64,000 nucleotides of DNA from Emmonsiellopsis sp. PD_33 (Eukaryota > Ascomycota > Eurotiomycetes > Onygenales > Ajellomycetaceae): contig JANTQF010000060.1 in assembly GCA_032988165.1 (NCBI GenBank), positions 62,001 to 126,000 of the forward strand. Reading direction: 5' to 3'. The position numbers and the translations under genes were made by a program. Position 1 is the first letter of the stretch. Every line of letters starts with the position of its first letter. Shown one piece after another: positions 55,673-64,000 of this stretch. The notes under the pieces were generated by a model. The model made no database searches. It saw nothing but the letters and a program-made list of their open reading frames with translations, and was not told the origin of the DNA.

Positions 55673-57274
55673 TCAAGACTCCTCCATAGTACCGAATTTC
55701 TCGAAATCAATATTGATTTCTGAGTTGCGAAGGTTTTTCCGGTCCTGATGAATGGTGCGGCGTATGAGGGGTGTCCCAAGGATTGCAGGCCAGCGGTGGG
55801 ATTCGTTCTTCGTTAGGGTGGGGGCGCGGCGGTAACAAAAGCCATCCAGATTATTCCAAGGATCATATCTCCGCCGATCTCTGTATTTAGACAAGAAATG
55901 CCTTTCTGATGCGAATTTTATTCCATGTGGCACATCCCCAAACCCGCTCCAGGAGGATGGATACGCAGTTTGATTCCGCCAAGTGTCATCTGCACGTGTG
56001 CCCCGTCCCATATTTCTGACCGTCGCAACTTCAAAGAAAAAATTCCGGCGATAGCCCCTTCTGTCATGATTGGACTGAGTGACATAGATTGTGGTATCAC
56101 AATACTTGCAATACAATCCTTTTTCATATGCCTCAGATGGGATATCGCTTGGATGATCCCCCGACATATCTCTGATGGAGATCTTGAATTCGCTTTGTGA
56201 CACTTCATAGAGTCGAAAGTAATGATAGAAAGTTAAATGGGGACAAAAAACCCGAGGCAACAAATCAAGGGGGCGGTCTAGATTCCACCCACTTATAAAC
56301 ACCGCGTACTGAGTGTGGATGAATAAGTCACCACGTTCACCAAGGCACGCACGGATCTTTGTAACAACACAGGTCGACTCAGAATGTAAGATGCACCCAT
56401 GCAGTAGATATGCGCGATCAGATGCACCTGAAGCCTTAATCCGCTCGGCTATCGTGTTTCTTTGGTGGAAAGTTAGGTTCATGCAAGGGCACAGGTTAAC
56501 AATGCCAACTCTCCCCAGCTTACATACCCTGTGGGTAGGTCGAGCTAGAATCTGCCGGGTAGAGAAATGACGAGTTGTATGCAACATGAGACACGTAGAG
56601 CAGCAAAGCCACTGCTCACTCTCCAACAGGCGAAGCAAGCTCCATCTCTCAGTGGTCAGATTATCGCTGTTCTTCATAAGTCGGCGATCGTAGGGATTGC
56701 TAGGCAGGAAGTCGAACTCCGGAGCTTCCACGGCATCGCTGTTAAACTCAAACAGTCCCTTGCAGGTCAGCGCCAGGCAGCATCTCGCTTCCAATGGGAG
56801 GAGGTCGTTGATCATGAGCATCAGTTCGAGGGGGAGGTCTAGGATTGGCGCGTGTGGTTTTGCCTTTTCGTTATTCTCGATTTCGGCTTTTTCGATTTCC
56901 TTTTCTTCTTCCTCTTCTTCTTCTTCGGGTGCGAAGTTCGAGGCGGTTTTCTTTTTCAGCCAGTTTAGAAGTTTTCGGGACTGGGTGCGGAATAATTGGA
57001 CGGTGGTGGGGATGCGGGTTCGTTGGAAGGCCAGGCGGAATGCGAGCCGGCGAGATGAGCTGAGCATCCTTTTCTTTTCCCTCCCTTTTTTTGTCGTTTT
57101 ATGGTACTGTTTCGCTGGCGTTGGGGACATATCGACGGATTGCGAATATGATAGCTGTATGTATTGAGGTACAGACACAGAAGGAGGTGTGTATGCAGCT
57201 GTTATAGTGGTGGGCAAGGATATAGCTAAGAAGAGAGAAGGGGGGTATGTAGAGAGAGCCGGGGGCTCCGGCAT
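55673..57274 (-). CDS. F-box-like protein with cysteine-rich middle region
   Basis: This is one exon of 533 residues. An F-box-like segment spans about residues 143-173 (LDLPLELMLMINDLLPLEA, CCLALTCKGLFE), the docking site for Skp1 in SCF ubiquitin ligases. It is preceded by a basic region and an acidic Glu run (EEEEEEEEKEIEK). Downstream, paired cysteines (EQWLCCSTCLMLHTTRHFS, CKLGRVGIVNLCPCMNLTF, CKYCDTTI) match a common fungal F-box companion region of unknown role. The first ATG gives 533 residues; MSPTPAKQYHKTTKK at 57130 is an equally good start, because residues 1-48 are hydrophobic and unlike relatives. Its substrate is unknown. Confidence 0.75.
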   Translation of the reverse strand: MPEPPALSTYPPSLFLAISLPTTITAAYTPPSVSVPQYIQLSYSQSVDMSPTPAKQYHKTTKKGREKKRMLSSSRRLAFRLAFQRTRIPTTVQLFRTQSRKLLNWLKKKTASNFAPEEEEEEEEKEIEKAEIENNEKAKPHAPILDLPLELMLMINDLLPLEARCCLALTCKGLFEFNSDAVEAPEFDFLPSNPYDRRLMKNSDNLTTERWSLLRLLESEQWLCCSTCLMLHTTRHFSTRQILARPTHRVCKLGRVGIVNLCPCMNLTFHQRNTIAERIKASGASDRAYLLHGCILHSESTCVVTKIRACLGERGDLFIHTQYAVFISGWNLDRPLDLLPRVFCPHLTFYHYFRLYEVSQSEFKISIRDMSGDHPSDIPSEAYEKGLYCKYCDTTIYVTQSNHDRRGYRRNFFFEVATVRNMGRGTRADDTWRNQTAYPSSWSGFGDVPHGIKFASERHFLSKYRDRRRYDPWNNLDGFCYRRAPTLTKNESHRWPAILGTPLIRRTIHQDRKNLRNSEINIDFEKFGTMEES

Positions 57275-58575
57275 GACGTATATAATGTTTCTTTACTGTC
57301 GACCAACGTCATAATTAGGAAGCGCCGGCATGCTCCGCTGGTAGAAGGGATAGAAAAGACAATACATTACTCGCTGAGGTTAAACAGCAGGAAGCTTCTA
57401 ATTAAGAACCTTATTCCACCATAGAGCTCTAGGACTGCACCGGGCGGGATCATGTGGTACGACGTCCATTTCCATGTTGCCTGGCAGGAATCACGGTGCA
57501 ATACCCCATAGAGCCAGAAATAGCTATTTTGAATAAAAGATTGTCGCTTTTCCTTCCATAGTTTGCGTTATCATCGAACCTTGCGGCGAGTATTTTAAGT
57601 GTCAGGCGGGCGCGTTTTTAGGCATATGCTAAGAGGAGGGAACCCCCCGGGTGAGTGGGATGTTAACATGGATTGAGAAACTACCCTTTATTAATCTTCG
57701 TTGGTTTCTGGCCGTGATTAAACCTGGGATATGTGGATTTAGACACACATTAGATGGCAGTCTCTATGGTTTTTAAGGGATGAGGTTGTTTGCTCCGTAT
57801 CCGGTTAGCGCGATATCGCTTGCCAAGCCAGCTTCTTATTGGATCAGGTTATTCTTCGGCTCTTGGCATTATCGAAAAACATCAGCATCCCAACTACAAT
57901 CATTCTTCGCAGCATCAGATTGCAGAGGATCTTTGTTGTACTCTCTTATATGAGTCCTGTTTCCATTTTGGGTTTCCCAAAACAAAATGGAAACGGATGA
58001 CCAAGCGGAAGAAACAGAAGAGCGGGTGAGCCAACACCACAAAGAGGAGAACTTTCCCCTTTCCCGCCTCATGCCGGTGGAATTTGGTTTGATAGACCAA
58101 TCATTCTGATATTGGTTACCTTCATTTTCTACCTAAGGCACGATGTAGTGCTGTGGTTACCGGTTTGCCACTCTCTCAGGGTTTTCATCTGCTTTGGCCG
58201 TGGCCTATTTTATCATAGGCTGGCCCAAATCATCGATATTCGACGTCCATGACTACATTTTCCCGGCCGGGCCGATTAATTACAGCTCCAAGCCAGGAGT
58301 GATCTAGCATATTCAGCGGGATATGCTGACAGCGATCCTACGAACCACCTATTCAATGGGGTTGGTGAAAATGTAACTAGGTTACGCCGTCAAGACCGAT
58401 CTTGCAAGTTAACGACCTATCAACCCTAATGATACTAGTCATGATCAACATGGCACTTCTTCTACACCCAATGATAAAGGGTATATAGGGGACACGAATC
58501 GTTGCAGAATGAGGAATCAAATAGTATCTATCTTCACCCCATTGACACCAGTCACATTATTACATATTCACAACA
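57275..58575. other. 1.3 kb intergenic region
   Basis: No gene with recognisable motifs. TATATAG at 58482-58488 lies about 90 bp before the DUF1254 pseudogene start and is probably its old TATA box. Confidence 0.5.
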
Positions 58576-59551
58576 ATGTTGACCAAATCCCTCACAGCCG
58601 GGACCCTTCTAGCATCCCTTGCCAGCGGTGCGCCAACTAGCCGTGATTATGTCACAGCAGAGGAGGCAACGCGGTTCTCTCTAATTATGCATTGCACCTC
58701 TCATCATTTTATATAAACCAAAAAATGATGGCTGCTGATATTCTCATTTTGCAGTATGGATCCCCTTTAATCTTATACGCAAAATATGCCATCGACACCA
58801 TTCCTGCTGCAAAAGGGGTAAATAGCATTCTGCATAGAACAGAGCTCTCGACACCCGAAGACACGACTGTTGTCTGACCCAACCATGATACGCTCTACTC
58901 CACGGCCATAGTTGATCTCTGTCGCGACAATCTAGCACTCGAAATTCCTGTAATTGAGGACTAGTTTTGGGCCACTGCCCCCCATGGCCCATGAGTAATA
59001 TTGATCTCCTTTTGCATAGCATTAAGAGCACCGATGAAGCTAATAAATAAATTCACAGGTACGATACTAACTACATCGACATTGGTAACTCGCAGGATTC
59101 TCTCCCAGGGAAATATATCTAATACGCAACGGTGTTCCTGAAAACCACGAGCCTAGCCTTCAACTGTGCTCGGATTCCGGCGTCAAACGAGGATCATCCG
59201 ACGACTACAGTGCTGACTCCCAGGGCGTCCTCAACGTACCCAGTGCATATGGTCTTGTTCTTCTCCGATTAGCCATTAAAATAGAGATGCCGATATGGAA
59301 AGCATCCACATCATCCAGGATCAAATCGACCTGACAGTCCGCAAGAAGAGTAACCAAAACACTATCCCACTTCTAACACCGGCGCTTATTTGGGGGTCTA
59401 GGGCATCATGGCGTATGATTATGATGGATTCGTTGGGAGAATTCGCAGGTGACCGTGATGGGATGCCTGTGTATGATGGCAGTGGTGATGAGCGGGATGA
59501 GAGCTTCCAGATTGTGGCCCGGCCGGCCGACAAGCAGCCGCCGCGGGAGTG
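58576..59551 (+). pseudogene. DUF1254/DUF1214 secreted protein, multiply disabled
   Basis: The start MLTKSLTAGTLLASLASGAP reads as an intact signal peptide. DUF1254 blocks follow: YGSPLILYAKYAIDT, NSILHRTELSTP, PNHDTLYSTAIVDL, YIDIGNSQDSLPGKY, NGVPENHEPSLQLCSD, SAYGLVLLRLAIK and MESIHIIQDQIDLT. Five lesions are visible: the first intron's donor reads AT instead of GT (58687-58688); TGA at 58875-58877, directly before PNHDTLYS; TAG at 58962-58964; a two-base gain near 59113-59118; and a one-base loss near 59278-59284. The C-terminal part is eroded. The family's function is unknown. An intact TATA box remains upstream. Confidence 0.82.
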
Positions 59552-62500
59552 AGTTAGCAAGTACATTTTTACTTTTATATTTTGGGTTTCTACTAGTATA
59601 AGACAGGGATGCTGGGTATTTTTTTTATATATAGCTATCTGCCTGCCCTCACTGGTCAAGGTGATATTTCTGCCATCCTTTGATTCTATGGACCTGGTGA
59701 AGGGCTGCTAGATAACTCGTAGATGTTTCTGATCATGGAGAGGAAGAGTGCTATTTATTATTGCTAGAAAGTGTTGATCATAACCTTGAGCAATCACACT
59801 TTTGATATTTTAATATCCATTATTGATGGAAGCGTCTTTGTAACTCCTACCACCCCCTACCCTAATGCTTCAAAATCTGTTTATTAGTGCATGCATATAA
59901 CTGTATTGTACAGGTCATCCTTCAATCCATGATTAATACATAACAGTTGAAAAGAAGAATAAGCAGAAACCTTTCAGATTTCCATTATATGTATCTCTTC
60001 TTATTATGCATAGTTGCCTCTAGACAACTTTTATTCTTAAGAAATAAAGAATTAGAGAAAGTGTAAACTTTTTACAATCAGGAGAGTATTCAAATAATGC
60101 TGGAAAGAGTTAGGATTTTCTATGCTAGAGATATAAGAAGTATATCCTTATTCAGTTGATTGAAAATGGGTGAGTTGGTCTTGAGAAAATGCCTAAAAGT
60201 AAACGGCAAGGTGAAGGGAATGAAATACCTGACTAGGAATGAGAGATGTGAGGTAATAGGCCTAATATTATTGAGTGCAATTTTGGCTCTGTCTCGTCTT
60301 GTTTACCCCTTTTGCAGAGCAGCCGCCATCTCCAAAGAGAGTACATGGTTGAAAGGAGACACATTATTTATAGAATTTGGGTAATTATGTTTCTATAGCA
60401 TCTTTTCGATATAATAATCCCCTAGTAGCTGAAACTATTCCTCAGCATTTACTTACTACAGATTCTAGGGGGGGCAAGGAGGCTGTATTCAGGCTCATTG
60501 ACAAAGCAAAGCAAAGAATTATTCCTATCAGCTGCCAATTCTATGTGTAAGATATGCCAAATAAATAGAGAGAGAACACTCCTCAGCTATATATCTCCAT
60601 TTATAGCGCTGATATTGGCATTCCTTCAGGCTATGCTCCATCCATGAAGGATCAGATTGATCAGCTGGAACACATTATTCCCCTTCTTGTCAGCCTTACC
60701 GAATCCTCCTTTGGCTGAGAGCAATACAGAGTAAGCTCCGGAGACATCGATATCTGAGCACTCTGTAGTTGGAGAAAAGTACAACCCTTCGACTGTTGCA
60801 TATACATCGCCAGGGATACCATGACAACGCACGGCACGGCCACATCCATATGCAAAATGCGAGTCAACACTATTCTCTAACCTGGGTTATCCCAACAAAA
60901 ATCCGTGAAGACGCACATACAATTTAAATTCCGAGCCTGTGTCGTAGGGCTGCTGGGTTAGTTAGCCCTGCTTGGATAACTACTCCGGAAGACATCCGAT
61001 GCAGAGTGTGTTTCTAGCCAGATGGAAGCAACATTCCGCGAAGCCTGTATAAGGATGAGGATGGATTATGCAGCATTTGGCATGATTCAGCCTCAGCATC
61101 AGCCCAAATCCTACGCCTGTATTCGGGAAGCAGAGGTAGTAACTTAAGCCTCTCTGGCTTACAATAAGGAATGGCATTGTGGCAGTGACAACAACCCTGG
61201 TCCATCTCGCCGTCTGTCTGCAGGCCATACATACATGTTGTTTCTACATCTGCCCACATCTTGCCAGCATCGGAAATCTCTCGGCCACATCGGACATCAA
61301 GATGCAGGCGACCAAGCCAATGGGGGGCCAACCATTTCCATGCCTGCATCCTGCTGAACCACCTCGAATGCAGCCAGACGAACTATTGGGGACCGCCCGT
61401 GGTTGGAGCTCCTGGAGGAGAGCAGCACGGCATGGAATCATGGATGGGCTGCTGCATCTTGGCTCTTGGCTTCACATCCAGCAATCTTCCGCTCGATCTC
61501 CTCCTATCCGGGACCCTTGCCAGGCGCTGCGGTCGGATCTCCGGTCGAATTTGCCAGAACGTTGGCTATTTATGTATGGACTGGGTTATTGGCCATGGCT
61601 AAAAATATCGCTTCTTCGGCGCCACAGCGCATCTCTTGGAGATCGCAAGGTATCTCGTCGACCCGACGTATCAGAGCTCGGTTCCTGTGTACGACCACAC
61701 TGCATGCATCCTCGTGCATTTGCCATTGACGGTGCGACTGGTGGATCTCGCGTTACAAGTTGAGAGCTTCCCCTTGTTTCTCTAAGGCTAGTTTCTGTGC
61801 CCAGATGGCTAATATCATACCAGTTTCCACTCGGCACTCGTCCAGCCTATGGACGCGGGTGTGGCTAATAATCTTCTCCCCACCGTCATGGCATCTTTGT
61901 ATTTAGATTTTCATAATTGATCAGCTATGGGCCGATGGCAGCCAAGCTCGGAGTTTCTTCTTGGCTCCAGTCCGCCGCATAAGCAATCAGACGATTTTCC
62001 TTGGCGGCGCTGGCTGAGAACTTGAGGCTGCGGCAAGCCCCCTATCTAGTATCCGGTTATCGTGAGCCATGGTCCGGCGCATATGTTGCAGCGACAACTC
62101 GCAGAACCGCGAGAACAAACCAACACGGCAGCCTGCAGGGAGGGTCATTGCATGGATCTGAGTAATTTCACTTGCGCGACGCGGCACTTGTGAGGAACGG
62201 GCTAGTCGATCAGCTCATCCTGGCCGGTGGATATCCCGGATGGATTTGTTTCCAGCTCGGTCAGAGAACTATCATATGCCGCTGGGTATTTCTAATGTTC
62301 CTGCAGCTTCCATTGCTCCTAAACTGAGCGCTGCAGCTCCTCCGGCATCCTCGTTCCTCTCGGCCTGATTTGGCTTTCCCCCAGCCCTGCTGCTTACTGC
62401 TGGCGGAGGATTTTCAGCCGTTGAAATGGCCTTTTTATCCGCCGCCATCCCCACCAGCTAGACCAACAATTCTTCAGTCAGACATCCTGCCGCCCACTTG

Positions 62501-63007
62501 GGCCTCCCAACGTTGGTCTGACGTATGTGCCTAGGCAGAGCGAGATGATTCCAAATCCAGCAAGGATGACCGCTTGCTTTGTTTCCATGCCTCCAGCGGG
62601 CCGGCAACAGTCTTGGCTGCTCCTCATCCACCCGCAGCCCAATCATACCCGACACGCTTGCTCCCCATTGCTGCGTCCCATGTTGGGCGAGGTAACCGGC
62701 CAACCCTCGCGGAGTTGCGTGCTGCTGTGACAGCTTCCGAGATTTAAAGCCGTGACTGCCCTGGCTTTGTCTTTGATTTCCCTTGTTCCCCCCTTCCCCC
62801 CCTTTATCTCCTCCCTCGGTTGCACACGCTGTTTAACATCTCGGGTTGAAGCATACCTCCAGGGCTGGCTGCATGAATCCAGACAACTCCCACTAAGCCC
62901 CGGACGTATTCCTACTTTATATTTACTTTCCCTTGCTGCTGTTCCTTCCGCAAGTCTCTCTGATAAGGTACCTTTCGTATATTGCATCAACCCCTCTCGG
63001 GATCAAG
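59552..63007. other. 3.4 kb region without a recognisable gene
   Basis: 59835-60203 lacks CpG entirely, and 59560-60600 is CpG-poor and AT-rich. From about 60720 composition becomes normal, but no frame carries family motifs. A minus-strand frame near 60626-60850 (CGRAVRCHGIPGDVYATVEG) has even residue use and could be a remnant of a small cysteine-containing protein. The last 250 bp before 63008 is the catalase promoter, with a long C/T tract at 62775-62815 and a TGATAAGG GATA site near 62960. Confidence 0.5.
59835..60203. mobile_element. CpG-free AT-rich block, possible decayed transposon
   Basis: This is about 370 bp with no CG dinucleotide, inside a wider CpG-poor 1 kb stretch directly after the DUF1254 pseudogene. 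No terminal repeats or coding remnants recognised. Confidence 0.35.
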
Positions 63008-64000
63008 ATGCGTTCGCTCCCGCTTCTCCTCGCCTCGGCGAGCATTGTCTCCGCGTCATGCCCTTATATGTCAGGCGAGATTGATGCGCGCTCGGAGGAC
63101 TCAAACCAGCTCAATCGTCGCGCAGACGATCCAACTGAGGAATTCCTCAGCCAGTTCTATCTCAACGATGACAACAGCTACCTGACATCTGACGTTGGAG
63201 GCCCCATTTCCGATCAAAATAGCTTGAAGGCGGGGGAGAGGGGACCAACGTTGCTTGAGGATTTTGCTTTCCGTCAGAAGATCCAGCGCTTCGACCATGA
63301 GCGGGTATGTTGAGATATACGAGATTTTTCAAGTACCAGCGCTAACGGCATTTCATAGGTTCCCGAACGCGCCGTCCATGCCCGAGGAGTTGGTAAGAAC
63401 CCTTGGTTCTATCGCATACGAGCCCATACTCGGACAACCGCTAACATAAGTAGGCGCCCACGGTGTCTTCACCTCGTACGGCGATTACTCCAACATCACC
63501 GCCGCCTCGTTTTTGTCTTCTGCGGGCAAAGAGACCCCGGTTTTCGTGCGGTTCTCTACAGTTGCTGGAAGCAGGGGTAGCGCTGACTCTGCCCGTGATG
63601 TGCACGGCTTTGCGACCCGATTCTATACTGATGAGGGAAACTTTGGTACGTCAGTTGGCGCAGGCAGCGAATTATGTATCGGGAGTCTCCCATATACTTA
63701 TACTGATGCACTATAGATATTGTCGGAAACAACATCCCAGTCTTCTTTATCCAGGATGCCATCCACTTCCCCGACCTCATCCACGCCGTCAAACCCCGCC
63801 CTGATAACGAGATCCCCCAAGCCGCCACCGCTCATGACGAGGCTTGGGACTTCTTCAGCCAGCAGCCCAGCTCGCTGCATACTCTCTTCTGGGCCATGGC
63901 CGGACACGGCATTCCCCGCTCGCTCCGTCACGTCGATGGATTCGGTATTCATACTTTCAGACTTGTTACGGATGAGGGAAAATCGAGGCTTGTTAAATTC
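63008..64000 (+). CDS. Secreted catalase, CatB type (runs off the right edge)
   Basis: This is a large-subunit, haem-containing fungal catalase that destroys hydrogen peroxide outside the cell or in the wall. Exons 63008-63304, 63359-63392, 63454-63645 and 63717 to the edge are in phase; exon 2 is only 34 nt. MRSLPLLLASASIVSA is a signal peptide. A propeptide with acidic residues follows, and then QFYLNDDNSYLTSDVGGPI typical of CatB. The catalytic His is H106 (ERAVHARGVGAHG). FVRFSTVAGSRGSAD and the distal Asn region DIVGNNIPVFFIQD are present. The visible part ends near GFGIHTFRLVTDEGK, about residue 269 of an expected ~720. The haem-ligand Tyr and the C-terminal flavodoxin-like domain lie outside the window. 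Confidence 0.95.

Noticed and set aside
61179..61837. Overlapping open frames of 83-194 codons on both strands
   Set aside because: All six frames are similarly open, none has motifs or splice support, and none starts in good context.
1..64000. CRISPR arrays, rRNA genes, attachment sites
   Set aside because: No regularly spaced direct repeats, rRNA-like sequence or integrase context was seen; they are not expected in fungal nuclear DNA of this type.

Overview
The window is nuclear DNA of a filamentous ascomycete, most likely Eurotiales (Aspergillus/Penicillium type). The evidence is short 45-130 nt GT..AG introns, pyrimidine-rich promoters, a Zn2Cys6 regulator, a CatB-type catalase, an NRPS, a choline sulfatase and an MBOAT acyltransferase. 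All exon borders below come from reading splice signals and keeping frame and family motifs intact. No RNA or database evidence was available.

Positions 1-5.2 kb hold housekeeping genes: the 5' part of erg6 (sterol C-24 methyltransferase), slt11/ecm2 (spliceosome), mzm1 (LYR mitochondrial protein) and zuo1 (ribosome-associated J protein). Positions 5.4-15.7 kb look like a catabolic cluster: a DUF2264 protein, a Dal5/Fen2-type MFS permease, a divergently transcribed Zn2Cys6 regulator and a GH88 unsaturated glucuronyl hydrolase. A 2.8 kb gene-free stretch leads to a choline sulfatase (18.6-20.4 kb). Then come an FAD monooxygenase fused to a polytopic membrane domain, a guanine deaminase, the glycine-cleavage P protein, a DUF427 protein, a hydantoinase/oxoprolinase-DUF917 fusion, and a divergent ketopantoate reductase-like gene.

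From about 38 to 62 kb the region is accessory in character. It has a frameshifted PNPOx-like gene, an aromatic-amino-acid decarboxylase, a 5'-truncated NRPS (partial A-T-C-degenerate T), an aldehyde dehydrogenase and a wax-synthase-like MBOAT acyltransferase. It also has an arylsulfatase relic, an F-box-like gene and a DUF1254 pseudogene. Three blocks almost free of CpG (40865-41452, 48523-48745, 59835-60203) sit among these genes and look like decayed mobile DNA. The window ends inside a secreted catalase gene.

Two signals are not explained by ordinary annotation. The first is the set of CpG deserts. The second is a recurring switch inside exons, from C-ending codons at the 5' side to G/T-ending codons at the 3' side, seen in about nine genes.
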